Positions 44,454-53,181 of a stretch of 64,000 bases of DNA are shown here, in pieces. This DNA comes from Erythrobacter fulvus. GTDB taxonomy: Bacteria > Pseudomonadota > Alphaproteobacteria > Sphingomonadales > Sphingomonadaceae. The translations under genes and the position numbers were made by a program. The DNA lies in NCBI RefSeq assembly GCF_028595285.1, contig NZ_JAQQXQ010000003.1, positions 124,001 to 188,000 on the forward strand. Reading direction: 5' to 3'. Under the pieces are notes generated by a model that saw only the letters and a program-made list of their open reading frames with translations, was not told the origin of the DNA and searched no databases. How positions within the stretch are numbered: position 1 is the stretch's first letter; every line of letters begins with the position of its first letter.

Positions 44454-47396
44454 ATGACTCGATTTAACAAGGCTTCGCTCCTCGCGGGCACGATCATGGC
44501 CGGTGCCATGATTGCCACCCCCGCCTACGCGCAGGATGCGGACACCACCGAAACCGCGGCGCAGGAAGACAACTTCATCGTTGTTACCGGTTCGCGCATT
44601 CAGCAGCGCAACGTCGACACCGCCGCTCCGGTCGCGGTTGTCGAAGCTGAAGAATTCAAGCTTTCGGGTACCGTCAACGTCGAGCAGGTGCTGAACACCC
44701 TGCCGCAGGTCATCCCGGGCACCACCGCTTTCTCGAACAACCCCGGTAACGGCGCCGCCACCCTGAACCTGCGCGGCCTCGGTTCGACCCGTACCCTGGT
44801 GCTGGTCAACGGCCGTCGCTGGGTCTCGTTCGACACCAACCAGGTGGTCGACCTCAACACCATCCCGCAGTTCCTGATCGAGTCGGTCGACGTCGTGACC
44901 GGCGGTGCCTCGGCTGTTTACGGTTCGGACGCGCTCGCGGGCGTCGTCAACTTCCGCCTCAAGAAGGTCGAAGGCCTCGAAATGGGTGGCCAGTATTCGA
45001 TCACCGAGCGTGGTGACGGTGCACGCTACCAGATGTACGGCGCGATCGGCACCAGCTTCGACGATGGTCGCGGTAACGCCACCGTCTACGCCGAATACTT
45101 CAACCGTGAATCGATCTTCCAGGGCGACCGTGCGTTCTCGAACTTCGCGCTGGGTGCCGAAAGCTTCGGCGCGCCGCTGCAGCAGTTCGGTTCCTCGACC
45201 CTCCCGACCGCGCGTTTCAACGTTCCGACCTCGCGCACCGTTGCCGGCACTGCGCTGCCGCTGGCGCAGGGCCTCGTGATCGACGACGCGATCTTCGATC
45301 AGCCGGGTGTGGGCCGTCCGCGTGCGGGCGACACCTACAACTACGCTCCGGTCAACTATCTGCAGATCCCGCAGGAGCGCTACCTGCTCGGCGGCTATGC
45401 CGATTACGAGTTCAGCGACGGGCATCGCGCCTACACTGAAGTGACCTACGTCAACAACCGGGTGCAGCAGGAACTCGCTCCGACCCCGGTGACCGGCACC
45501 TACAACGTCGACATCGCCACGGTTTCGCCGTTCCTGAGCCCGGCGATCATCAACGAACTCAACATCCTCGACCAGCGTGAAGAGGCGGTGAACGCCGCGC
45601 TCGTGGCCGCCGGTTCGGCTCCGGCTCTCCCGGGCCTCGGTGTTGTTTCGGCTTCGATCCAGCGTCGCGTTGAAGAAACCGGTTCGCGTAACTCGCTCGA
45701 CGAGCGTAACGCTTTCCGCGTTCTGGCCGGTGTGACCGGTTCGATCACCGACAACCTCAACTACGACGCTTACTATTCGTATGCGCGTACCCGTAACGCC
45801 AACGTGCAGTCGGGTAACATCTCGCGTTCGGCCTTCCAGGCTGGCCTTGATGGCACCGGTACGCCGATCAACATCTTCGGCTACAACACTCTGACCCCGG
45901 GCATGGTCGATGCGATCAGCATCCAGGCCCAGAACGGCGACATCTCGACTGTCGAAGTGGCATCGGGCACCGTTTCGGGCTTCCTCGGCGACTTCGGCTG
46001 GGGCGGTGGTGACATCGGCTTTGCGGTCGGCGCGGAATATCGCCGCGTTGCTGCCGAGTTCATCCCCGACACGGCACTGTCCTCGGGTGACGTGATCGGC
46101 TTCAACGCCGGTGACGCGACCGAAGGTGCGTACAACGTGAAGGAAATCTTCGCGGAACTTAACGTGCCGATCTTCGAAACCGACGGCGGCCAGCGTCTGG
46201 AACTCACCGGTGCTGCGCGTTATTCGGATTACTCGCTGGATAACGTCGGTTCGGTCTGGACCTACGCCGGTGGTGCCGAATTCACCGTCACCGACGGTGT
46301 GATGCTCCGCGGTCAGTACCAGCGTGCGGTGCGTGCACCGAACGTCGCCGAACTGTTCGGCGGTCAGGCGATCGGCTTCCCGGGTGCGGTTGACCCCTGC
46401 GGTAACGCGGCCTTCATCGGTGCCAACGCCGGTTCGGCTGCTATCTGTCAGGCACACGGCGTCCCGGCCGGCAACGTCGGCAATGCCGCCGTTGTCCAGC
46501 TGAACGCCCAGATCCCGGCGCTGTTCGGTGGTAACCCGAACCTCGGCGAAGAAACCGGCACCAGCTGGACTGCAGGTATCGTTCTGCAGCCGACTTTCGT
46601 GCCCGGCCTGACGATCACTGCCGACTACTTCAATATCGAAGTGGAAGACTTCATCACCGTGGCGGGCGGCAGCCTGCAGGGTCTGATGAACCTGTGCTAC
46701 AGCGGTGGCAACGCCACCAGCGTGCTGTGCCAGCCCTTCATCGGCATCCGTAACGCTGATGGTGCGATCACTGTCGACGCGCCGCCGCTCGTCAGCGGTA
46801 TCAACGCGGCGAAGCAGGAAGTTTCCGGTGTTGACCTTCAGATCAACTACAACACCTCGCTTCCGTTCTCGCTGCTGACCGACACCGGTTCGTCGCGGTT
46901 CGACCTGAACTTCAACGGTACCTGGACCGACAAGAACGACTTCACCCCGGTTGTGGGTCGTCCGGACGTCGACGTCTGCGCCGGTCAGTTCGGCGGCAAC
47001 TGCGGCCAGCCGATCGCGTCGTACAAGTGGGCCTCGCGCTTCACCTGGATCGACGGTCCGCTGACCACCACCGTCCGCTGGCGTCACCTGTCGGGCGTGG
47101 ATGATGCCGATGACTCGGTGGATTACGCCGCGTTCAACGGTATCGAGCGTATCAGTGCCTACGACCTGATCGACCTCACCTTCGCCTTCGAAGCGAGCGA
47201 GAACGTGACCGTCGCATTCGGTGTGAACAACCTGTTCGACACCCTGCCGGGCTCGCCGACCTTCAACGGCATTGTGGTCGACAACCGTCCGAACAGCCTC
47301 CTGCTGGGCGACAACCAGGAGCAGGCCAACACCTACCCGAGCGTGTACGACGTGCTCGGCCGCGACTTCTTCGCATCGGTGGCGTTCTCGTTCTAA
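44454..47396 (+). CDS. TonB-dependent outer membrane receptor (980 residues)
   Basis: The protein has a signal peptide ending near 'IATPAYAQD', a plug domain with 'FIVVTGSRIQ' and 'LNLRGLGSTRTLVLVNGRR', 'GGASAVYGSDALAGVVNFRL', and a barrel ending 'DFFASVAFSF' with a terminal Phe. It belongs to the same large TonB-receptor group as the gene at 37958 but is shorter and clearly divergent. GGGGACAG precedes ATG 44454. Its 3' neighbour is a convergent operon of a methyltransferase and two dioxygenases. Substrate unknown, peptide or aromatic compound being typical. Confidence 0.9.
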   Translation: MTRFNKASLLAGTIMAGAMIATPAYAQDADTTETAAQEDNFIVVTGSRIQQRNVDTAAPVAVVEAEEFKLSGTVNVEQVLNTLPQVIPGTTAFSNNPGNGAATLNLRGLGSTRTLVLVNGRRWVSFDTNQVVDLNTIPQFLIESVDVVTGGASAVYGSDALAGVVNFRLKKVEGLEMGGQYSITERGDGARYQMYGAIGTSFDDGRGNATVYAEYFNRESIFQGDRAFSNFALGAESFGAPLQQFGSSTLPTARFNVPTSRTVAGTALPLAQGLVIDDAIFDQPGVGRPRAGDTYNYAPVNYLQIPQERYLLGGYADYEFSDGHRAYTEVTYVNNRVQQELAPTPVTGTYNVDIATVSPFLSPAIINELNILDQREEAVNAALVAAGSAPALPGLGVVSASIQRRVEETGSRNSLDERNAFRVLAGVTGSITDNLNYDAYYSYARTRNANVQSGNISRSAFQAGLDGTGTPINIFGYNTLTPGMVDAISIQAQNGDISTVEVASGTVSGFLGDFGWGGGDIGFAVGAEYRRVAAEFIPDTALSSGDVIGFNAGDATEGAYNVKEIFAELNVPIFETDGGQRLELTGAARYSDYSLDNVGSVWTYAGGAEFTVTDGVMLRGQYQRAVRAPNVAELFGGQAIGFPGAVDPCGNAAFIGANAGSAAICQAHGVPAGNVGNAAVVQLNAQIPALFGGNPNLGEETGTSWTAGIVLQPTFVPGLTITADYFNIEVEDFITVAGGSLQGLMNLCYSGGNATSVLCQPFIGIRNADGAITVDAPPLVSGINAAKQEVSGVDLQINYNTSLPFSLLTDTGSSRFDLNFNGTWTDKNDFTPVVGRPDVDVCAGQFGGNCGQPIASYKWASRFTWIDGPLTTTVRWRHLSGVDDADDSVDYAAFNGIERISAYDLIDLTFAFEASENVTVAFGVNNLFDTLPGSPTFNGIVVDNRPNSLLLGDNQEQANTYPSVYDVLGRDFFASVAFSF

Positions 47397-47428
47397 GAAT
47401 GCAGCCGGGCGAAAGCTCGACAAGAAAG

Positions 47429-47459
47429 GGGCGGCGGACTTCGGTCCGCCGCCCTTTTT
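47429..47459 (+). terminator. Rho-independent terminator of the second TonB receptor
   Basis: GGGCGGCGGAC (47429-47439) pairs perfectly with GTCCGCCGCCC (47444-47454) around a TTCG tetraloop, followed by five T residues. On the other strand CTTTCTTG follows, so it may also help the converging operon. Confidence 0.95.
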
Positions 47460-47535
47460 CTTGTTCTGCTCTGGGGCGTGCGGAAACAGCCGCGCACATT
47501 GCGCGACGCCCGTGCCCTAGCGGCGGCTGTGAATG

Positions 47536-48429
47536 TCAGGAAAAGGTGAGGAAAGAGGCGAGGGCACGGCCCGAAGGCTCGCACACGTCTTCGCTCGCCT
47601 GCTCATGCAGATCGTGAGTTGCAAAACCGGCGATGATCTCCTCGCGCCGGTCGGCGGTGGCACAGGCCCGTTCAAGCGATGCGATGCGTCCGATTTCGTT
47701 CGCGGCCCGCATCTCGATTTCGGCGATCGTGGCGCGGATTGCCGCATCTCCTGCCTGCGTGCCCATCAATACGGCGCGGCGTAGGGCCTCCGGGATTTCC
47801 CAGGCCGGACTTTCATCGCCGAACTTGCGTGCGCCGACGATGCCGACCGCTGCGGCGACCTGCGCGGCGACCTGCGGCCCGCCATTGGGGGCTTCAAGTG
47901 CGGTCACCACAACCTGCGCCAGTTTCTGTTCGCCCAATACCCAGTCGATCGCTGCGCGGCGGGCAAGATTGTGTTCAAGGATCGGTCCGTCGCCGCGATG
48001 CACCATCAGCCCGACCGTGCCTCCGGGCGCTAGCACCCGCGCGATTTCCGCAGCGACTTTGCCCACATCGCCATATTCGAACCCGAACTGGCTGACGACC
48101 GCCGCAAATGTGGCGTCGGTGAAGGGCAAAGCCTCCATGGCCACGCCGCCACGTGTGATCGTGCCTTCGGGTGCAGCCGGCAGATCAGGGGCAAGATCAA
48201 TGCCTTCGAGCGCAAGATCGGCCCGTTCGGCCCGCATCCAGCCCAGCACCCGTCCATCACCGGTGGCAAGATCGAGTAACTGCGCGCCCTTGGGCAGGTT
48301 AGCGATGAAACCGCGCCACGCGGTGCGTTGTGCGTCTTCGATCGCGGCCCAGCGCTTCGGCAGGCACCCGCCTTGCGTCGCGCCGGCATTGGCCGCCCAG
48401 AAATCGCTCCATGCTGCTGCGTCGCTCAT
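47536..48429 (-). CDS. Class I SAM-dependent methyltransferase
   Basis: The 297-residue protein carries motif I 'LLDLATGDGRVLG' (residues 51-63), an acidic residue after strand 2 ('LEGIDLAPDLP'), motif 'FTDATFAAVVSQFGFEYGD' and 'ARVLAPGGTVGLMVHRGDG', all typical of class I (UbiE-like) methyltransferases. The substrate is not evident. Its start overlaps the stop of the upstream dioxygenase gene by ATGA, making it the third cistron of an operon with two Fe(II)/2-oxoglutarate dioxygenases. An association with protein or peptide modification is inferred from that context. Confidence 0.85.
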   Translation of the reverse strand: MSDAAAWSDFWAANAGATQGGCLPKRWAAIEDAQRTAWRGFIANLPKGAQLLDLATGDGRVLGWMRAERADLALEGIDLAPDLPAAPEGTITRGGVAMEALPFTDATFAAVVSQFGFEYGDVGKVAAEIARVLAPGGTVGLMVHRGDGPILEHNLARRAAIDWVLGEQKLAQVVVTALEAPNGGPQVAAQVAAAVGIVGARKFGDESPAWEIPEALRRAVLMGTQAGDAAIRATIAEIEMRAANEIGRIASLERACATADRREEIIAGFATHDLHEQASEDVCEPSGRALASFLTFS

Positions 48430-50177
48430 GCCGTTTGCTCCTCACTGGTGACCACGTCGAAGGCCACGGTCATGCGCTCCGCCGCGCTGCCCCGCGCCGA
48501 ACCGAAGGCAGTGGTGCCATGGTACAGCGTTGAGGGGAACAGCGCGAGGTGCGCTTCGCGTGGGCGGATCACCTTGAGCGGTTCGAGATCGAGCCGAAGA
48601 TCTGGCGGCGGTCGCCCGACTTCCAGCCAACCGCGGCGGAGCTGTTCGTCCTCGGCCTCATCCGGCACCACGAGATAAAGTGCGGAGGAGACGATCCCCT
48701 GCGGATGGATATGTGCGGTGTGATAATCGCCCGCACCCGTTCCTCCCCCCGTGAGGCGAACCGACCATGAACCCAGCAACTGCCACGGGGCCTCGCGGTG
48801 GCGCAGCAGAGGGTGGGTATCGTCGCGGGGTGGCAGTTGCGCGCGGTAGGTTTCCAGTGTGGCGTGGATCGCTGCGTGCAGTTCCGCCAGCACCGGTTCG
48901 GTGCGATGGAACAGGATGCCGCGGGTCTGGGTGCCACCCCGCAGCGATTGGCCCAGCGGCATCGAGGATGCGGCATGCAGGCGTCGCAATTCGGCAATCG
49001 CCTCTGCCACCAGCCCTTCGCGTCCAACCAGCGGGCGCAGCTGGACGAGGCCGGCTTGATCGTGGAGCCATTCGGCGCGGGGATCATCCGCCAGCCGCCA
49101 CGCCATGCCGCGCAGCGCCCAGGCGGAAATGTCCCACGGATCGCTCGCCAGCACCCGCACCAGCAGCCGCTCCGCCGCCTCGGGATCGCGCCCGCGCAGG
49201 CGGTGGCGGGCTTCGTGAAGGAAGCGCAACGGGCGTTCGTCCGCCAAGGCGGCGAAAATCGCATCGGCCCGCGCGTAATCACCTGCGGAACCGGCGTGGA
49301 TCGCTTCAAGCAGCGCAAAGTGCGCCTCGTTCGGGAAGCGACGGCGGGCTTCGGCGGCGACCTCGGCTGCTTGCCCAGCATGGTCAAGCCCGGCGAGGGT
49401 TTCGATATGGGTCGCGGGAATGTTCGGATCCTGCGGGACACGTGCGGCAGCATCGCGGAAAGGCGCGGTGAAATCGGCCTCCCCCGCCGCCAATCGCAGT
49501 CCCGACAGGAACGTAAGTCCTGCTAGAAAACCTGGTGCCTGTTGTACGATCTGTTCGGCGATCACGCGCGCACCAGTGACATCGCCAGCGACTTCGAGCG
49601 CTTGTGCCTTGCCGAGCCACAAGTCGGCATCGCCGGGACTGACGGCCAGCGCCCGATCGAACCGGGCAACCGCATCCGCTTCCCCGCGTTCCAGTGCAAC
49701 CCGCGCACGCCCGTGTAGCGCACGCAGCCGCGTCGGTTCGAGCGATAGCGCCACGTCATACCACTGCGCCGCCGCTGCCGGATGGCCCAGCGCGCGTTCG
49801 GACAAGGCACGCACGCTGGCGTGACGCGCGTCGCGGCGTCCTGACGCATCGTGCCGTGCGAGCACCTGCACTGCTTCGCCATGCCGGCCCAATTGTTGCA
49901 GTGCGATGGCTTGATTGACCGCATATTCGGCCACTTGCGGCGCAGCCGCGCAGGCTGCGGCAAAATGCGCTTCGGCGGCGGGCACGTCGCCCGCTTTCAT
50001 CGCCAGATCGCCCGCCGCATCGGCCAGCGGTGCATCGTCGGGAAAGGCACGGCGCGCCTGTTCTGCCAGCGTCCGCGCGCCTGCCGCATTGCCCGAATGC
50101 AGCATCATGCGCATGTTCAGCAGCGCAGCGGCTGCGTTAGCCGGGGGCGTCGGGATATTCACCGGGTGCGCAACCAT
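48426..50177 (-). CDS. TPR - Fe(II)/2-oxoglutarate dioxygenase fusion
   Basis: This 583-residue protein has tetratricopeptide-like helical repeats over about residues 15-400 (e.g. 'NQAIALQQLGRHGEAVQVLA', 'YDVALSLEPTRLRALHGRAR') and a C-terminal jelly-roll dioxygenase domain. That domain holds 'DYHTAHIHPQGIVSSALYLVVP' with H486/H489/H491 as the first metal-ligand region and H553 in 'STLYHGTTAFG' as the distal ligand, followed by the 2-oxoglutarate-binding region near 'ERMTVAF'. It matches the putative 2OG-Fe(II) oxygenase family. The TPR part probably binds the protein substrate. The start overlaps the upstream prolyl-hydroxylase-like gene by 19 bases. Confidence 0.78.
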   Translation of the reverse strand: MVAHPVNIPTPPANAAAALLNMRMMLHSGNAAGARTLAEQARRAFPDDAPLADAAGDLAMKAGDVPAAEAHFAAACAAAPQVAEYAVNQAIALQQLGRHGEAVQVLARHDASGRRDARHASVRALSERALGHPAAAAQWYDVALSLEPTRLRALHGRARVALERGEADAVARFDRALAVSPGDADLWLGKAQALEVAGDVTGARVIAEQIVQQAPGFLAGLTFLSGLRLAAGEADFTAPFRDAAARVPQDPNIPATHIETLAGLDHAGQAAEVAAEARRRFPNEAHFALLEAIHAGSAGDYARADAIFAALADERPLRFLHEARHRLRGRDPEAAERLLVRVLASDPWDISAWALRGMAWRLADDPRAEWLHDQAGLVQLRPLVGREGLVAEAIAELRRLHAASSMPLGQSLRGGTQTRGILFHRTEPVLAELHAAIHATLETYRAQLPPRDDTHPLLRHREAPWQLLGSWSVRLTGGGTGAGDYHTAHIHPQGIVSSALYLVVPDEAEDEQLRRGWLEVGRPPPDLRLDLEPLKVIRPREAHLALFPSTLYHGTTAFGSARGSAAERMTVAFDVVTSEEQTA

Positions 50178-50890
50178 CCGGTCATTGCCATGCGTCCGAC
50201 TGGCGCGAAGGGCGGCACATAGCTGACAAGGTGCGGTTGCGGCACGCGGAACAGGTTGAGCGCGTTGAAGCGCGGGCGGAACCCTTCAACCACATCGCCT
50301 TCTTCGTCGAGGAACAGCAGATACCCGCCCCAGTCCGGATGCCAGTCGTCGCGGGCGAGGTTGAGCACATAGGCGACTTCCCAGCCTTCGGCGACGTGAC
50401 TGTCGATGTGGCGGCCGAGATAGTGGGTGGGGGCGAACAGCGTCGCCTGTCCGTCGGCCTTGAACAACGTGCCGATCCCGGTCACGTCCCGCGCCAGATC
50501 CATGAAGGCGGGGGAATTGATATGTTCGAGCATCACCTCGTGCGGTCCGCCCGGATCGTGATTTTCCTGAACCGCGGCCACCAATGGGTAATGCGCGAAG
50601 CGAAAGCCGTATTCGCCCCGCGCGGAATGTTCCTCTGCCGCGCGTGCCGCCTGCTGTAATTCCTGCTGGCCCTGCTGCGTGCGGAGTTCGCCCGCGCCAA
50701 AGCTGCGCGGCTTTTCAAGCCCCGCGCCCACTGCCATGCCCCACGGCGTTCCGCGCGCCAGCACGGCGAGCATTTCGCGCGCGCTTTCCGGCGTCAGGAC
50801 ATCGCGGATCTGCACCCGGCCGGTTGCCGCGAAGCGGGCTGCAAGGGCATCGCGATCCAGCGCAGGGTTGAGTTCGAACAGGGTCTTCAT
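50159..50890 (-). CDS. Prolyl 4-hydroxylase-like Fe(II)/2-oxoglutarate dioxygenase
   Basis: The 243-residue protein has the dioxygenase facial triad H161, D163 (HIDSH) and H220, and the 2-oxoglutarate arginine R233 (VGRMAMTGW). Between them lies 'GWEVAYVLNLARDDWHPDWGGYLLF', a typical P4H core strand set. It hydroxylates an unidentified substrate using Fe(II), oxygen and 2-oxoglutarate. ATG 50890 is chosen because the longer reading frame adds a glycine/arginine-rich stretch with no conservation. It is the first gene of a three-gene operon with the TPR-dioxygenase fusion and the methyltransferase. Confidence 0.85.
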   Translation of the reverse strand: MKTLFELNPALDRDALAARFAATGRVQIRDVLTPESAREMLAVLARGTPWGMAVGAGLEKPRSFGAGELRTQQGQQELQQAARAAEEHSARGEYGFRFAHYPLVAAVQENHDPGGPHEVMLEHINSPAFMDLARDVTGIGTLFKADGQATLFAPTHYLGRHIDSHVAEGWEVAYVLNLARDDWHPDWGGYLLFLDEEGDVVEGFRPRFNALNLFRVPQPHLVSYVPPFAPVGRMAMTGWLRTR

Positions 50891-51080
50891 CGCCACTCCC
50901 GGCGGGTGCCTGCCACCCCGTCCGCAGCAAGGCAAGCGTCTGGCCCTTGCACGACCATCATTTTGCGCGCTTGATTTGCTTATCGCGGTTCAATAGGCGG
51001 AACGTCAAAGGCAAGTGGCGATACGAAACTGATCTGTCGCCCGCAGGCCTTGTCCGACAACGGATTGCATGGAGAGAGCA

Positions 51081-52250
51081 ATGAGCACTGCCTATATCGT
51101 TGAAGCCGTTCGTACTGCCGGGGGACGGCGCGGCGGGCGTCTGGCCGGAGTCCATCCTGTGGACCTGCTGGCGAAGTCGCTGGACGCGATCGTCGAGCGT
51201 TCGGGCATTGACCCCAAGGCGATCGACGATGTGGTGACCGGCTGCGTCAGTCAGGCGGGCGAGCAGGCGATGCAGGTCGGACGGATGGGCGTGCTCGCCT
51301 CGAAGCTTCTTCCGCAGTCGACCCCCGCGGTGACGATCGACCGTCAGTGCGGTTCCAGCCAGCAGGCGATCCAGTTCGCCGCACAGGCGGTGATGAGCGG
51401 CACCCAGGACGTTGTGATTGCGAGCGGTGTTGAAAGCATGACCCGCGTTCCCATGGGCTCCAACGTCACACTGCACATGAAGGAAGGCCTCTACAGCAAG
51501 GCAGCCGGGATCGAGGAGAAGTTCCCCGGCATCAACTTCAGCCAGTTCATGGGCGCGGAAATGATCGTCAAGAAGCACGGCTTCACCAAGGACGATCTTG
51601 ATCGCTTCGCGCTTTCCAGCCACGAAAAGGCGATTGCCGCAACCAAAGCTGGGGCATTCGATAACGAGATCGTCGCGATCGAGGTCGAAACGCCCGAAGG
51701 CCCCCAGATGCACACCGTCGATGAAGGCATCCGCTTCGATGCGACGCTGGAAGGCATCGCGGGCGTCAAGCTGCTGTCGCCCGACGGGGCGATCACTGCG
51801 GCTTCGGCAAGCCAGATCTGCGACGGTTCGTCGGCCGTGCTGGTGGTTTCGGAAGCGGCCCTGAAGGCCCACGGCCTGACCCCGCTGGCGCGCATCCACA
51901 ACCTGACCGTGACTGCGGGCGATCCGGTGATCATGCTGGAAGAACCGCTCTTCGCCACCGACCGCGCATTGCAGCGCGCCGGTATGACGATCAACGATAT
52001 CGACCTGTTCGAAGTCAACGAAGCCTTTGCGAGCGTTCCGCTGGCGTGGCTCAAGCACACCGGGGCCGACCCTGAAAAGCTCAACGTCCACGGCGGCGCG
52101 ATTGCGCTTGGTCACCCGCTCGGCGCGAGCGGGACCAAGCTGATGGCAACCCTGGTTCATGCATTGCGCCGCCACGGCAAGAAGTATGGCCTCCAGACGA
52201 TGTGCGAAGGCGGCGGCGTTGCCAACGTGACCATCATCGAGGCGCTTTGA
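51081..52250 (+). CDS. Acetyl-CoA C-acyltransferase (thiolase)
   Basis: This 389-residue thiolase performs the last step of beta-oxidation (or the reverse condensation). Catalytic residues are C90 in 'DRQCGSSQQA', H345 in 'GGAIALGHPLGASG' and C375 in 'TMCEGGGVAN'. GGAGAG precedes ATG 51081. It starts a run of fatty-acid-degradation genes (SDR dehydrogenase after 91 bp, enoyl-CoA hydratase, MarR regulator). Substrate chain length cannot be set from sequence. Confidence 0.93.
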   Translation: MSTAYIVEAVRTAGGRRGGRLAGVHPVDLLAKSLDAIVERSGIDPKAIDDVVTGCVSQAGEQAMQVGRMGVLASKLLPQSTPAVTIDRQCGSSQQAIQFAAQAVMSGTQDVVIASGVESMTRVPMGSNVTLHMKEGLYSKAAGIEEKFPGINFSQFMGAEMIVKKHGFTKDDLDRFALSSHEKAIAATKAGAFDNEIVAIEVETPEGPQMHTVDEGIRFDATLEGIAGVKLLSPDGAITAASASQICDGSSAVLVVSEAALKAHGLTPLARIHNLTVTAGDPVIMLEEPLFATDRALQRAGMTINDIDLFEVNEAFASVPLAWLKHTGADPEKLNVHGGAIALGHPLGASGTKLMATLVHALRRHGKKYGLQTMCEGGGVANVTIIEAL

Positions 52251-52254
52251 TGCG

Positions 52255-52281
52255 TTTTCGCCCGTGCTTCGTAGGCGAAAA
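52255..52281 (+). repeat. Intercistronic hairpin after thiolase
   Basis: TTTTCGCC (52255-52262) and GGCGAAAA (52274-52281) form an 8-bp stem around an 11-base loop, 4 bp after the thiolase stop. No T run follows, so read-through into the SDR gene is likely and the stem may only modulate it. Confidence 0.4.
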
Positions 52282-52341
52282 TCCTTCGCTCAAGCGCCGC
52301 GCGGGCTGATTTAAGTCATTCCAATCTGAGAGGAAAATTCA

Positions 52342-53127
52342 ATGGAAGTTTCAGCCAATACTCCCGCCGTTGTCACTGGTGGTGCCTCGGGCCTCGGTGC
52401 CGCCACCGCCCGCGCGCTGGCCGCTAAGGGCGCGAAGGTCGCGATCTTCGACATGAACGAGGAGAAGGGCAATGCCATGGCTGCCGAGATCGGCGGCGTG
52501 TTCTGCAAGGTCAACGTAACCAGCGACGAAGACGTGGACGCCGGTTTCGCCAAGGCGCGTGAAGCCCACGGGCAGGAGCGTATCCTGGTCAATTGCGCGG
52601 GCATCGGCAACGCGATCAAGACCGCCAGCCGTTCGAAGGAAGACGGCTCGATCAAGCACTTCCCGATTTCGGCCTTCGATTTCGTGATCCAGGTGAACCT
52701 GATCGGCACCTTCCGCTGCATCGCCAAGTCGGCCGCCGGGATGCTCACGCTCGACCCGCTCGACGAGTTCGGCGAGCGCGGCGCGATCGTCAACACCGCG
52801 TCCGTCGCGGGCGAGGATGGCCAGATCGGCCAGGCGGCCTATTCGGCCTCGAAGGCGGGCGTGATCGGCATGACGCTCCCCATCGCACGCGACCTCATGA
52901 ACGAGGGCATCCGCGTCAACACCATCCTGCCGGGCATCTTCGATACCCCGCTGCTTGCCGCTGCGCCCCAGAATGTGCGCGACGCGCTGGCTGCGTCGGT
53001 GCCGTTCCCCAAGCGCCTCGGCATCCCCACCGAATATGCCAAGCTGGCCATGTGCATGATCGAGACCGGCTATTTCAACGGCGAGGACGTGCGCCTCGAC
53101 GGCGCCATCCGGATGGCCCCTCGCTAA
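52342..53127 (+). CDS. SDR-family 3-hydroxyacyl-CoA dehydrogenase-like
   Basis: The 261-residue protein has the Rossmann 'GGASGLGAATARALAAKG' NAD site, the 'VNCAGIGNA' motif and the catalytic Y167-x-x-x-K171 (YSASKAG). The sequence resembles the type II 3-hydroxyacyl-CoA dehydrogenase subgroup (HSD17B10-like), including 'GIFDTPLLAA' and 'SVPFPKRLG'. Beside thiolase and enoyl-CoA hydratase it most likely oxidises 3-hydroxyacyl-CoA. A weak GAGAGG site precedes ATG 52342. Other SDR substrates cannot be excluded. Confidence 0.85.
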   Translation: MEVSANTPAVVTGGASGLGAATARALAAKGAKVAIFDMNEEKGNAMAAEIGGVFCKVNVTSDEDVDAGFAKAREAHGQERILVNCAGIGNAIKTASRSKEDGSIKHFPISAFDFVIQVNLIGTFRCIAKSAAGMLTLDPLDEFGERGAIVNTASVAGEDGQIGQAAYSASKAGVIGMTLPIARDLMNEGIRVNTILPGIFDTPLLAAAPQNVRDALAASVPFPKRLGIPTEYAKLAMCMIETGYFNGEDVRLDGAIRMAPR

Positions 53128-53181
53128 AAGCGCAAGACTGGCCTATGATAGCGCAGTAGCGCCTATACGGAGGAGCGCCGC

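Noticed and set aside
43635..47423. 1262-residue minus-strand open frame joining the small secreted protein to the antisense of the second TonB receptor
   Set aside because: Only its last 181 residues have a signal peptide and motif; the rest is antisense and the real start is ATG 44180 with a good ribosome-binding site.
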